From Methylobacterium gossipiicola (GTDB lineage: Bacteria; Pseudomonadota; Alphaproteobacteria; Rhizobiales; Beijerinckiaceae), in assembly GCF_900113485.1 (NCBI RefSeq), contig NZ_FOPM01000017.1, positions 1 through 64,000 of the forward strand: DNA of 64,000 bases, read 5' to 3'. A program made the position numbers and the translations under genes. Each line of letters opens with the position of its first letter. Position 1 is the stretch's first letter. Under the pieces are notes generated by a model. That model was not told the origin of the DNA. It searched no databases and was given only the letters and a program-made list of their open reading frames with translations. This document shows, one piece after another, positions 8,096 to 17,511 of this stretch.

Positions 8096-9907
8096 TTACT
8101 CCGGCAGGGCGAAGACGGTGAGCTGGCCGCCGAGGTTGGTGTATTGCGACAGGGCCGTGTAGCCGCCGACGGCGCCGAGACCGGCATTCGGGTCGGTCAG
8201 GCCGGCCGCGAGGCCGATGCCGGCCCAGCCGCCGACACCCGACAGGACGCCCACGTATTGCTTGCCCTTGTGCTGGTAGGTCATCACGTTGCCGATGATG
8301 CCCGACGGGGTCTTGAACTTGTAGAGTTCCTTGCCGGTCTTGGCATCGACGGCCTTCAGGTAACCTTCGAGGGTGCCGTAGAACACCACGTCGCCGGCGG
8401 TGGCCAGCGCCCCCGACCACACCGAGAACTGCTCGGGGTTCGACCAGACGATCTTGCCCTTGAGGTTGTCCCAGGCCGTGAACTGGCCCATGCCGCCGTG
8501 GCTGTAGGGGGCCGGGTACATGGCCAGGGTCGCGCCGACATAGGGCTGTCCCGTCGTGTAGGACACCCGGAACGGCTCGTAATCCATGCAGACGTGGTTG
8601 CCCGGGACATAGAACAGGCCGGTCCTCGGTGAGAACGCCGCAGGCTGCTGGTCCTTGCTGCCGAGGGAGGCCGGACAGATGCCCTTGGAGTTCGTGTCCT
8701 CGCCGTTCTGCTCGGTCGAATAGCGCTCGACGACCATCGGGCGACCGTAGGTCTTCGAGCCCTTGTCCATGTCGATCTTGGAGGCCCAGTTCACCACGGG
8801 ATCGTACTTCTCGGCGACCAGAAGCTCGCCGGTGGCGCGATCGAGGGTGTAGGCGAAGCCGTTGCGGTCGAAGTGGGTCAGGAGCGCACGCTCCTTGCCG
8901 TCGACCTTCTGATCCGTGAGGATCATCTCGTTAATGCCGTCGTAATCCCACTCGTCGTGGGGGGTCATCTGGTAGACCCACTTGGCCATGCCGGTGTCGG
9001 GGTTACGCGCCCAGATGGTCATGGACCACTTGTTGTCGCCCGGCCGCTGAACCGGGTTCCAGGTCGAGGGGTTGCCCGAGCCGTAATACATCAGGTCGAG
9101 TTTGGGATCGTAGGAGAACCAGCCCCAGGTGCAGCCGCCACCGGTCTTCCACTGGTCGCCTTCCCAGGTCTTGATCGAGGAATCCTTGCCGATCGGCTTG
9201 CCGAGGGCCGTGGTCTGTTCCGGATCGACCAGCAGGTCCTTGTCGGGGCCGACGGAGTAGCCGCGCCACACCTTCTTGCCGGTCTTGGAATCGTAGGCGG
9301 TCACGTGGCAGCGGGCACCGTATTCGCCGCCCGCGACGCCGACGACGATCTTGTCCTTCACGGGCAGGACGGTGGCGGTGTTGGTCTCGCCCGCCTTGGG
9401 GTCGCCGTTGACGACGGACCAGTTCACCTTGCCCGACTTGGCGTCGAGGGAGACGACGGTGGTGTCGGCCTGGTGGAGGATGATGGCGCCGTCGGCATAG
9501 GCGAGGCCACGGTTGACCGTGTCGCAGCACATGACCGGGATCACCGACGGGTCCTGCTTCGGCTCGTACTTCCAGACGATCACGCCGTCCTTGTCGAGGT
9601 CGAGGGCGTAGACGATGTTCGGGAAGGGGGTGTGGACGTACATCATGTTGCCGACGACGAGGGGCGACCCCTCGTGACCGCGCAGAACGCCCGTCGAGAA
9701 CGTCCAGGCCACCTGAAGCTGCTTGACGTTGCCGGCGTTGATCTGGTCCAGCTTGGAATAGCGGGTGTTGCCGTAATCGACGGTCTGGAGCACCTGCTCG
9801 GCCGGGTTGGCCGTGTGCTGCAGGACATCGTCATTGGCCTGGACGGCCGTCGGGCCGAGCAGGGACAGGCCCCCCATGATGGGACCAAGGACGTAGGCTG
9901 ACTTCAT
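8096..9907 (-). CDS. xoxF: Lanthanide-dependent methanol dehydrogenase XoxF
   Basis: Periplasmic PQQ-dependent alcohol dehydrogenase that oxidises methanol and passes electrons to a dedicated cytochrome c. The protein is 603 aa, with a signal peptide ending near AVQA-NDD (residue 24). Adjacent cysteines C127-C128 form the vicinal disulfide ring of this family. Metal and PQQ residues are E195 (GGEYGARC), N279 (YGSGNPSTW) and catalytic D321 in [11 protein letters not shown]323, two residues later, is the extra Asp that marks lanthanide-using XoxF; calcium-dependent MxaF has Ala there. No xoxG (cytochrome) or xoxJ gene is adjacent: a small secreted ORF and tRNAs lie downstream and a glycosidase upstream. 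This suggests a second or relocated xoxF copy. Confidence 0.96.
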   Translation of the reverse strand: MKSAYVLGPIMGGLSLLGPTAVQANDDVLQHTANPAEQVLQTVDYGNTRYSKLDQINAGNVKQLQVAWTFSTGVLRGHEGSPLVVGNMMYVHTPFPNIVYALDLDKDGVIVWKYEPKQDPSVIPVMCCDTVNRGLAYADGAIILHQADTTVVSLDAKSGKVNWSVVNGDPKAGETNTATVLPVKDKIVVGVAGGEYGARCHVTAYDSKTGKKVWRGYSVGPDKDLLVDPEQTTALGKPIGKDSSIKTWEGDQWKTGGGCTWGWFSYDPKLDLMYYGSGNPSTWNPVQRPGDNKWSMTIWARNPDTGMAKWVYQMTPHDEWDYDGINEMILTDQKVDGKERALLTHFDRNGFAYTLDRATGELLVAEKYDPVVNWASKIDMDKGSKTYGRPMVVERYSTEQNGEDTNSKGICPASLGSKDQQPAAFSPRTGLFYVPGNHVCMDYEPFRVSYTTGQPYVGATLAMYPAPYSHGGMGQFTAWDNLKGKIVWSNPEQFSVWSGALATAGDVVFYGTLEGYLKAVDAKTGKELYKFKTPSGIIGNVMTYQHKGKQYVGVLSGVGGWAGIGLAAGLTDPNAGLGAVGGYTALSQYTNLGGQLTVFALPE

Positions 9908-10143
9908 CGCTCACTTCTCGCAGTCAGGTTGGGCGCCCGGAGCGTCGTCCAACCGAAGACAGCCTATGCTATCGGTCGATCCGTGAAGATATCCTCAATG
10001 AATATTTATAAAAAAGGAAATCAAGTACCTATTCGACCAAAAACCAACGACTAGTTCGAATGATGATTTGTATTATAATGCCTGACCGCCCCGATGATTG
10101 AATAAGGAGAGCGCCCCGGTGGTCGACCGGGCCGTTCCCGTCG
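9908..10143. other. Region upstream of xoxF
   Basis: A 236-bp gap with a distinctly AT-rich core at about 9985-10085. It should hold the xoxF promoter, since the upstream gene on the same strand ends at 10144. No consensus promoter could be placed by eye. A short inverted repeat (CCCGGT at 10111-10116 with ACCGGG at 10122-10127) near the upstream gene end could be a weak terminator. Confidence 0.4.
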
Positions 10144-12837
10144 TCACGGCAACGCCTCGTCCGGAGCCCCGGGCCGGCGCGCCCGGTGGTGGAGGAGGTT
10201 GAGGACGAGGGCGGTCCAGCCGGTCTGGTGCGAGGCGCCGAGACCCCGGCCGGTGTCGCCGTCGAAGAACTCGTGGAACAGCAGGGCGTCGTCCTCGCCC
10301 GGCGCCGTGGGGATCGGTTCGCGGGTCCCGAAGATCGGGCGGCGCCCATCCGCGTCCTTGGCGAACAGCCCGATGAGGCGGTCTTCCAGGGCATCGGCGA
10401 TGGCCGCCAGCGTCAGGGAGGTGCCCGAACCCGTGGGATACTCCACCACGAAGTCGTCGCCGTAATAGGTGTGGAAGCGGCGAAGCGCCTCGACGATGAG
10501 GTAGTTCAGCGGCATCCACACGGGGCCGCGCCAGTTCGAATTGCCGCCGAACATGTTCGAGGTCGAATCCGCCGGGTCGTAGCGCACGGTGAACCGGGCG
10601 CCGAACTCGTCGAGCGCGTAGGGGTGCTCCAGATGCGCCCGGGACAGGGAGCGGATGCCGTGGTCGGAGAGGAACTCGGCCTCGTCGAGCATCCGCCGCA
10701 GCAGCGCCTTCATGCGGTGGCCGCGCAGGAGCGACAGGAGCTTGCGGTCGCCCACCCCGCCCTCGGTCCAGCGCGAGACGAGGCAGGCCAGATGCGGCCG
10801 GTGCTCCAGCACCCAGTTCATCCGCCGGGAGAAATCGGGCAGACGCTGGAGCACGGAGGGCTCGATCACCTCCACGGCGAAGAGCGGCACGAGGCCGACG
10901 ACGGAGCGCACCCGTAACGGGAGCATGCCGCCGCCCGGAATATCGACCTCGTCGTAGTAGAACTCGTCCTCCTCGTCCCAGAGGCCGAAGCCCTCGCCGC
11001 CGCCCTCGCCGCCCATGTCGGTCATGGCCTCGGCGATGAGGAGGAAATGCTCGAAGAACTTCGAGGCGGTGCTCTCGTAGACGTCGTTGTGCAACGCCAG
11101 TTCGAGGGCGATGCGCATCATGTTGAGGGCGTACATCGCCATCCAGGCGGTGCCGTCGGCCTGGTGGATGCGGCCGAAGCCCGGGGGCGGGCGCGAGCGG
11201 TCGAACACCCCGACATTGTCGAGGCCGAGGAAGCCGCCCTGGAACACGTTGCGGCCGTCGGCGTCCTTGCGGTTCACCCACCAGGTGAAGTTGATGAGGA
11301 GCTTGTGAAACACGCCCTCCAGGAAGGCGAGGTCGCCGCGCCCGCCGCGCCGGTCGCGGTCGATCTCGAACACCCGGTAGGCCGCCCAGGCATGGACCGG
11401 CGGGTTGGCGTCGCCGAACTCCCACTCGTAGGCGGGCAGCTGGCCGTTGGGGTGCATGTACCATTCGCGGGTGAGCAGCAGCAGCTGGCGTTTCGCAAAA
11501 TCCGGATCCAGGAGGGCGAGCGGCAGGCACTGGAACGCGAGATCCCAGGCGGCGAACCAGGGATATTCCCAGGTGTCCGGCATGGAGAGCACGTCGGCCG
11601 CCGCGAAGTGGCGCCATTGGGTGTTGCGGCCGCCGTCGCGCTCCCCCGGCGGCGTCGGCTGCAGGGGATCGCCCTTGAGCCACAGGCGCACGTCGTAGGT
11701 GTAGAGTTGCTTCGACCAGATCAGCCCGGCGGCGGCCTGCCGGAAGATCGACCGCGCGTCCGGATCGCGGATGCCGTCCTGGAGGCCGTCGTAGAAGGCG
11801 TTCGCCTCGGCGATGCGGCGGTGCAGGATGGCGCCCTCGCGGTCGACGGGGCGCGGGCGCCGGCCGGCGGCGAGGCGTAGGGAAACGCGGCGGGTCTCGC
11901 CGGGGGCGAGGCGGCAGGCATAGTGCAGGCCGAGCTTGGTGCCGCCGTCGCGCCGGATGGCGGATTCGTCGCCGTTCACGATGGCCGCGTGGAGACCGTC
12001 CTTGAACGGACCGGGCGCTTCGGGCTGCCAGCCGTGCAGGCGCAGATTGGTGTCGTTCTCGCAGAACAGCACCTCGGGCGCCCCGTCGAAGGTGAGGCGG
12101 TAGGGGCCGAGGCGCGGATGCGCGCAGGCGACGGCGCCGTCGTCGCCGATCTCCAGGCGCGGGCGCTCCGTCTCCTTCCACGACCAGGTGTTGCGGAACC
12201 AGAGTTGCGGCACGAGGTGGAGATCGGCCGCCTCGGGGCCGCGATTCACCGCCGTGATGGTGGCGTGGATGTCGTCGGCATCCTCCTTGGCGTATTCCAC
12301 CGTGATGTCGAAGAACCGCATCCCGTCGAAGACGCCCGTGTCCTCGATCTCGTATTCGGGCTCGTCGCGGCCCCGGCGGCGGCCCTCCGCCACGAGCTCC
12401 GCATAGGGAAACGCCGCCTGCGGATAGCGGTAGAGCATCTTGAGGTAGGCGTGGCTCGGGACCGCGTCGAGGTAGTGGTAGACCTCCTTCACGTCCTCGC
12501 CGTGGTTGCCCTCCGCGTTGGTGAGGCCGAACAGGCGCTCCTTCAGGATGTGGTCGCGCCCGTTCCACAGGGCCAGCGACAGGCACAGGTGTCCGCGCTC
12601 GTCGCAGAGTCCGGCCAGCCCATCCTCGCCCCAGCGATAGGCGCGCGAGCGAGCCTCGTCATGGGGCAGGGAGCGCCACGCATCGCCGTCGCGGCTGTAA
12701 TCCTCGCGCACGGTGCCCCATTGCCGCTCGGCGAGATACGGCCCCCACAGGGACCAGGGCCGCTCGCCCCGCGCCTGCTCGGCGAGGCGCCGGCGCTCGG
12801 CCCAGTCGTCGAGTTCGCTCACCGCTGCGCCCCGCAT
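10144..12837 (-). CDS. Large glucosidase-like glycoside hydrolase (GH63/MGH-like)
   Basis: An 897-aa cytoplasmic protein, with no signal peptide, resembling bacterial GH63-type (alpha/alpha)6-barrel glucosidases. An N-terminal beta-sandwich-like half (to about residue 430) is followed by a barrel half. Recognisable family segments are LPAYEWEFGDANPPVHAWAA (mid-barrel acid) and FGGNSNWRGPVWMPLNYL near the C-terminus. It also has ALWNGRDHILKERLFGLTN and KEVYHYLDAVPSHAYLKMLY early on. The start at 12837 (MRGAAVSELDDW) is where family-like sequence begins; a GTG a few codons later is possible. Substrate is unknown; an alpha-glucan or glucosyl-glycerate type osmolyte is conceivable but not shown. 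Confidence 0.8.
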   Translation of the reverse strand: MRGAAVSELDDWAERRRLAEQARGERPWSLWGPYLAERQWGTVREDYSRDGDAWRSLPHDEARSRAYRWGEDGLAGLCDERGHLCLSLALWNGRDHILKERLFGLTNAEGNHGEDVKEVYHYLDAVPSHAYLKMLYRYPQAAFPYAELVAEGRRRGRDEPEYEIEDTGVFDGMRFFDITVEYAKEDADDIHATITAVNRGPEAADLHLVPQLWFRNTWSWKETERPRLEIGDDGAVACAHPRLGPYRLTFDGAPEVLFCENDTNLRLHGWQPEAPGPFKDGLHAAIVNGDESAIRRDGGTKLGLHYACRLAPGETRRVSLRLAAGRRPRPVDREGAILHRRIAEANAFYDGLQDGIRDPDARSIFRQAAAGLIWSKQLYTYDVRLWLKGDPLQPTPPGERDGGRNTQWRHFAAADVLSMPDTWEYPWFAAWDLAFQCLPLALLDPDFAKRQLLLLTREWYMHPNGQLPAYEWEFGDANPPVHAWAAYRVFEIDRDRRGGRGDLAFLEGVFHKLLINFTWWVNRKDADGRNVFQGGFLGLDNVGVFDRSRPPPGFGRIHQADGTAWMAMYALNMMRIALELALHNDVYESTASKFFEHFLLIAEAMTDMGGEGGGEGFGLWDEEDEFYYDEVDIPGGGMLPLRVRSVVGLVPLFAVEVIEPSVLQRLPDFSRRMNWVLEHRPHLACLVSRWTEGGVGDRKLLSLLRGHRMKALLRRMLDEAEFLSDHGIRSLSRAHLEHPYALDEFGARFTVRYDPADSTSNMFGGNSNWRGPVWMPLNYLIVEALRRFHTYYGDDFVVEYPTGSGTSLTLAAIADALEDRLIGLFAKDADGRRPIFGTREPIPTAPGEDDALLFHEFFDGDTGRGLGASHQTGWTALVLNLLHHRARRPGAPDEALP

Positions 12838-13315
12838 GGCGGGGTCGCCCCGCGCAGCGACATGGCCGTCCGGGCGGGGCGGCGGGGGGCCGGGCGGGTC
12901 GGGTGAGGATCGGTCATGGGCGGTGCGGACCGGCGATCGGGGAGCGGGTTGGGAAAGGATGCACGATCGGCGCCAAGCCGGGCCGTCCGCGACGGCCACG
13001 CTTGGTGCGGTCCCATGCGCTTCTCCCGAAATGGCGGGCGATTGCAAGGCGGGCCGCCGGGACGACACGCGCGCGCGCCGCGCATGGGTCGGGGCCGGGC
13101 CGCCGCCGTCAGGCGGCACCGAAACCTTGTTCCGGCTCAGTCCAAAAATATCGTCGGGAGCCGATGCATTCGGGCGACGTTCTCTGCCCGAACGGCCCGA
13201 GGAAGACGCTGGATGGAAAGACTTTCCGGCGCCGATCGCTCGGAAAATCACTCGATTTTCTTAACCTGTATTGGATTTTACGTTCCGTAAAATCTCTTGA
13301 AGACGAGGCGTGACC
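12838..13315. other. Intergenic between divergent glycosidase and DUF892 genes
   Basis: A 478-bp divergent spacer. Open frames here lack coding character. The last 60 bases before the DUF892 start are AT-rich and probably include its promoter. I looked for the EcfG promoter pair GGAAC and CGTT at 16-17 bp spacing and did not find it. Confidence 0.4.
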
Positions 13316-13927
13316 ATGGCTGCCGAGACGAAGACGCTGAACGACGCCTTCTACGAGACCCTGAAGGACGTCTATTACGCCGAGAAGCAATCCGTGAAGG
13401 CTCTGAAAAAGGCGGCGAAATCCGCCGAGAACGACGAGTTGCGCCAGGCCTTCGAGACCCATGCGGAGGAGAGCGCCGGACAGGTCGAGCGCCTGACGCA
13501 GGTGTTCGAGATCATCGGCAAGCCGGCCCGGGCCAAGACCTGCGAGGCGATGCAGGGCATCGTGTCGGAGATGGAGGAGGATCTCGAGGACTTCGCCGGA
13601 AGCCCCGCCGCCGACGCGGTGCTCGCCGCCTGCGCCCAGGCCGTCGAGCATTACGAGATCGCCCGCTACGGCACCCTGAAGACCTGGGCCGGGCAGCTCG
13701 GCTACGAGGAGGCCGTGGCGCTCCTCGACGAGACCCTCGAAGAGGAGAAGAAGACCGACGCCCTGCTGTCGAAGATCGCCGAGACCCTCAATTCCGAGGC
13801 CGACCAGGCGGGCGAGGACGACGCGGACGCAGACGAGACGGACGAGGGCGACGACGCGGACGAGGGCAAGACCGCCTCGAAGGGGCGGACGGGCGCCAAG
13901 GCCAAGGGCACCCGCAAGGCCGCGTGA
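13316..13927 (+). CDS. Ferritin-like YciE/DUF892 stress protein
   Basis: A 203-aa protein; residues 1-160 form the four-helix ferritin-like YciE/YciF (DUF892) domain. Helices carry conserved acidic and His residues for a di-metal site (DVYYAEKQSVKALKKA, ETHAEESAGQVERL, EHYEIARYGTLKTWA, LDETLEEEKKTDALL). The last 45 residues are odd: a very acidic Asp/Glu stretch, then a Lys/Arg/Ala-rich end (KGRTGAKAKGTRKAA). Such genes are often part of the general stress regulon. The ATG at 13316 has GAGG at good spacing; a GTG six bases upstream is in frame. Confidence 0.85.
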   Translation: MAAETKTLNDAFYETLKDVYYAEKQSVKALKKAAKSAENDELRQAFETHAEESAGQVERLTQVFEIIGKPARAKTCEAMQGIVSEMEEDLEDFAGSPAADAVLAACAQAVEHYEIARYGTLKTWAGQLGYEEAVALLDETLEEEKKTDALLSKIAETLNSEADQAGEDDADADETDEGDDADEGKTASKGRTGAKAKGTRKAA

Positions 13928-14027
13928 GAGGGGCTCCGGCCGCGTCTCGGATCGGTCGGACGCGACGGGTCCCCTCTTCGGATAGGGGAGGGGACCGGCT
14001 TTCGCCTCGAACCGGGAGGCTCGCGGA

Positions 14028-15719
14028 TCAGGCCGCCTTCACCTCGGCGAGGAAGCGCCTCACCTCGTGGCCGAGGCTCTCGGAATGCCGCGCCAGTTCC
14101 TTGGCGGCGCCGAGCACCTGGGTGGCGGCGGCCCCCGTCGTTCCGGCCCCGGCGCGGAGATGCTCGATATTGCCCGTGACGCCGCGGGTGCCCGTGGCGG
14201 CCTCCTGGGTATTGCGGGCGATTTCCTGGGTCGCGGCGCTCTGCTCCTCCATGGCGGCGGCGATGCCGGAGGAGAAGGCGGACATCTCGGCGATGGTCTT
14301 GCCGATGCGGCCGATATCGCCGACGACCTCGCCGGTGACGGCCTGGATCTCGTCGATCTTGTGGCGGATGTCCTCGGTGGCCCGCGCCGTCTGGCCGGCC
14401 AGTTCCTTCACCTCGGTGGCGACGACGGCGAAGCCCCGGCCCGCCTCGCCGGCCCGCGCGGCCTCGATGGTGGCGTTGAGGGCGAGCAGGTTCGTCTGGC
14501 CCGCGATGGTCTGAATCATGCCGACCACCTCGGTGATGCTGTCGGCGACTTCGGAGAGCTTCTGGGCGGCGGTTTCCGTCCGCCGCGTGTCGTCGACGGC
14601 CCGGCTGGCGAAGGTGGAGGATTGGCCGACCTGGGAGACGATCTCCTGGATCGAGGCCGACATCTCTTCACTGGCGGCCGCCACCGTCTGGACGTTGCCG
14701 GAGGTTCGACCCGCCATCGCGGCCACGGACGTCACCTGCTGAATCGCCTGCTCGGCGGTGGCGGACATGGATTGGGCGGTGGCCTCCATCTCGGTCGCCG
14801 CGCCGGCCAGCCCCTGGGTCAGGGCCGAGACGTTGGATTCGAAGCGCCTGGTCAGGCCGTCGAGCACCTCGGCGCGGCGCATCTTGGCCTCGCTCTCCAC
14901 CTGCTGCTCGGCGGCGAGGCGGCGGGCCGTCACGGCGTTGTCCCGGAACACCCGCAGGGAGCGGGCCAGCAGCCCCACCTCGTCCCGGCGCTCGATGCCC
15001 TCCGTGGGGATGTCGAGGTCGCCTCGCGCGAGGCGATCCATGGAGGTCGCCATGCGGGTGATCGGCCGCGCGACCCCGAGCACGACGATGGCGGCGGCGA
15101 GGGCCAGGGCGGCCAGGAGGCCAACGGTCGTCGCCACCATGAGGAGGGTGGTCGTCGAGGCCGCGAGGGCCTCGGCCTCGTCCGATGCCGTCTTGAGCTG
15201 CGCCTCGATGACGGCCGCCCGGCGTTCGGTCTCGGCACGCAGCTTCGCGCGGCGGGGGGCCGCCTGCTCCTGGGCGACTTTCATGGCCTCGACGGCTTCA
15301 CCCTTCAGGCCGAGGGCGGTCGACCGTTCGGCGAGGCGGTAATACTCATCCAGGGCCGCCCGGATCTGTTGATTGGCCGCCGTCCGCTCGGCGGAATCCT
15401 CGAGGGCCACGAGACGGTCCAGCGCGGCGTAGCTCGCCTGGATCGCCTTGGCTTGCTTGGCCTGAAAGCCGCTCATCTTGGCGGGGTCGGTCTCGATCAG
15501 GATGTTGCGGTTCTGGACCGTGGCTTCCGTCACGGCGATCTGCAGGTTGAGGATGTGAGCCTGCCGCGCCGCCTGCTTCTGCGTGATCGCGCGGGTCCCG
15601 TGGGCGAGATCGGTCAGTGCCGACCGGGCGTAGGCGACGAGTCCGACGGACACCAGGGTCGTGACGATCAGCGGAATGGCGATCTTGACCAGTAGGCTGA
15701 GGTTGCCGAGGGCTTTCAT
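14028..15719 (-). CDS. Methyl-accepting chemotaxis protein
   Basis: A 563-aa transmembrane chemoreceptor. TM1 is at about 10-32 and TM2 at about 185-210 (a run of Leu/Ala/Val). The periplasmic part is about 150 residues of helical sequence like a four-helix-bundle sensor. A HAMP domain follows ([20 protein letters not shown]). The signalling hairpin tip is [20 protein letters not shown], with [19 protein letters not shown] after it. There is no C-terminal CheR/CheB pentapeptide (it ends FLAEVKAA). The start at MKALGNLS (15719) was preferred over an upstream in-frame ATG because TM1 follows directly. The ligand is unknown. Confidence 0.92.
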   Translation of the reverse strand: MKALGNLSLLVKIAIPLIVTTLVSVGLVAYARSALTDLAHGTRAITQKQAARQAHILNLQIAVTEATVQNRNILIETDPAKMSGFQAKQAKAIQASYAALDRLVALEDSAERTAANQQIRAALDEYYRLAERSTALGLKGEAVEAMKVAQEQAAPRRAKLRAETERRAAVIEAQLKTASDEAEALAASTTTLLMVATTVGLLAALALAAAIVVLGVARPITRMATSMDRLARGDLDIPTEGIERRDEVGLLARSLRVFRDNAVTARRLAAEQQVESEAKMRRAEVLDGLTRRFESNVSALTQGLAGAATEMEATAQSMSATAEQAIQQVTSVAAMAGRTSGNVQTVAAASEEMSASIQEIVSQVGQSSTFASRAVDDTRRTETAAQKLSEVADSITEVVGMIQTIAGQTNLLALNATIEAARAGEAGRGFAVVATEVKELAGQTARATEDIRHKIDEIQAVTGEVVGDIGRIGKTIAEMSAFSSGIAAAMEEQSAATQEIARNTQEAATGTRGVTGNIEHLRAGAGTTGAAATQVLGAAKELARHSESLGHEVRRFLAEVKAA

Positions 15720-16152
15720 GGAGGCGCCACTTTCCGGAGGACTGGAACTGGATTGTAACGAAATCATCACAAAATGATTATAGATTTACTAATCATGTTA
15801 AGACTTGATGCGGCACTGGAAAGCTCATCCGACGTCTGGTGCGATCTCCGTTCGATCGCCTTGGATCAGCGAGACGCAACCGGCTCTCGCTCCTGAGACG
15901 AGAGGGGCCCGCGCCTGCCGGAGACCGAATGAATCGGCCAGACATGGTTTGCCTTCGAGCGTCTCGATACGCGATCGAGATGTGGCGTTTCTTGATGTGA
16001 TCTTGCGGATCTGTTCGATTGTTGCCGATGCTCTCAGGTCTGGATCGTCCGAAGACTGTCATCGGCGCGCTGATCCGGATGGCAAGTCCGGTGAGTGTCT
16101 TTGAAGTCCTGCCGTGCCGACGCGGCAGGGGCGGGCGCCGTCGGGCGCCGGC
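15720..16152. other. Intergenic upstream of chemoreceptor
   Basis: A 433-bp gap between the chemoreceptor start and the dctD stop. Bases 15755-15800 are AT-rich and probably include the chemoreceptor promoter. Short open frames on both strands have no recognisable product. Nothing else is seen. Confidence 0.4.
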
Positions 16153-17511
16153 CTACCGATAATCCGTCGGCGTCAGGCCGTGGCGGGCGATCTTGTCGTA
16201 GAGGGTCTTGCGCGGGGTGCCGAGGGATTCGGCGGCCAGCCGCACGTCGCCGCCGGCCATGAACAGCTCCTCGCGGATGAGGCCGCGCTCGAACCGGTCG
16301 ACCTGTTCGGCCAGGGTTCCGGCGGTGGCGGCTTCCGGTGGGGCGGACTCGGAGCGGGCAAAGCCGAGGGCGTGGCGTTCGGCGAAGTGGCCGAGTTCAC
16401 GCACGTTGCCGGGCCAGTCGTGGCGGCGCAGGTGATCGCGCACGGCCGGGGTGATGGGGGGCGCCTCGCGGCCGAAGCGGGCGGCGGCCCGGGTCAGGAA
16501 TTCCTGGAACAGCAGCATCACGTCCTCGCGCCGGTCCCGCAGGGGCGGGATCGGAATCGTGATGACGTTGAGGCGGTGATAGAGGTCGTCGCGAAACGTG
16601 CCCTGCGCCGATGCCTGACCGAGATCGACCTTGGTGGCCGCTACCACCCGCATGTCGATGGTGCGGATCTCGTTGGTGCCCAGGGGCTCGACGGAGCGCT
16701 CCTGCAACACGCGCAGGAACTTCACTTGAAGGGTGAGCGGCATGCTCTCGATCTCGTCGAGGAACAGGGTGCCGCCCTGGGCGTGCTCGATGCGCCCGAC
16801 CCGGCGCTTGAGGGCGCCCGTGAAGGCCCCGGCCTCGTGGCCGAACAGCTCGCTCTCGACGACGCTGTCGGGCAGCGCCCCGCAATTCATGGCGACGAAG
16901 TTGCGTCGCGCCCGCCGGCTCCAGCGGTGCAGGGCGCTCGCCACCACCTCCTTACCCGACCCCGTCTCGCCGAACACCAGCACGTCGACATCCGCCTGCG
17001 CCACCTCGCGCACGAGGCCGCGCAGGCGCACCATCTCGGGCGAGACCCCGAGGAAGGCCGGGTCCTCCTCCACGGCCGCCGCGAGGGAGGCGCGCAGGGC
17101 GCGGTTCTCCAGGACGAGGCGGCGGCGCTCCAGGGCGCGCCGGGCCGAGGCCATGAGGCTTTCGGCCGGATAGGGCTTGGCGAGGAAGTCGTAGGCGCCG
17201 TCGCGCATGGCGCTCACCGCCATGCGGATGTCGCCATGGCCGGTGATGAGGATGACGGGCAGGTCCGGATCGAGGGCGCGCAGGCGCGCGAACAGGGCCA
17301 CCCCGTCGAGGTCGGGCAGGCGCACGTCGGTGACGACGAGGCCGGGCGGATCGGCCATGATGGCGGCGAGGGCGGGACCCGCGGCCCCGAACGCCTCGAC
17401 GGTGAAGCCGTCGAGTTCGAGGCTCTGGCAATTGGCCCGGCGGACCTCCTCCTCGTCGTCGATGAACACCACCCGTTCGGGCGAGGGCCGCCCGTCGTCC
17501 CGTTCGCTCAC
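16153..17511 (-). CDS. dctD: C4-dicarboxylate response regulator DctD (sigma-54 activator)
   Basis: A 452-aa NtrC-type activator. The receiver is at 12-125 with phosphoacceptor D62 (VVTDVRLPDLDG) and Lys in FLAKPYPAES. The AAA+ domain (about 152-385) has Walker A GETGSGKE (181-188), the sigma-54-contacting GAFTGA loop (228-233) and Walker B TLFLDEIESM. A Fis-type helix-turn-helix lies at the C-terminus (RLAAESLGTPRKTLYDKIARH). Translation begins at GTG 17511, overlapping the dctB stop in a GTGA junction, so the pair is translationally coupled. The divergent dctA gene has a sigma-54 promoter, exactly the expected target. Confidence 0.95.
   Translation of the reverse strand: MSERDDGRPSPERVVFIDDEEEVRRANCQSLELDGFTVEAFGAAGPALAAIMADPPGLVVTDVRLPDLDGVALFARLRALDPDLPVILITGHGDIRMAVSAMRDGAYDFLAKPYPAESLMASARRALERRRLVLENRALRASLAAAVEEDPAFLGVSPEMVRLRGLVREVAQADVDVLVFGETGSGKEVVASALHRWSRRARRNFVAMNCGALPDSVVESELFGHEAGAFTGALKRRVGRIEHAQGGTLFLDEIESMPLTLQVKFLRVLQERSVEPLGTNEIRTIDMRVVAATKVDLGQASAQGTFRDDLYHRLNVITIPIPPLRDRREDVMLLFQEFLTRAAARFGREAPPITPAVRDHLRRHDWPGNVRELGHFAERHALGFARSESAPPEAATAGTLAEQVDRFERGLIREELFMAGGDVRLAAESLGTPRKTLYDKIARHGLTPTDYR

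Noticed and set aside
12838-13315. EcfG-type promoter for the ferritin-like gene
   Set aside because: No GGAAC-N16/17-CGTT pair found by eye on the relevant strand.
15793-16062. An 89-aa minus-strand frame upstream of dctD
   Set aside because: No ribosome binding site or family pattern; codon use unlike neighbours.
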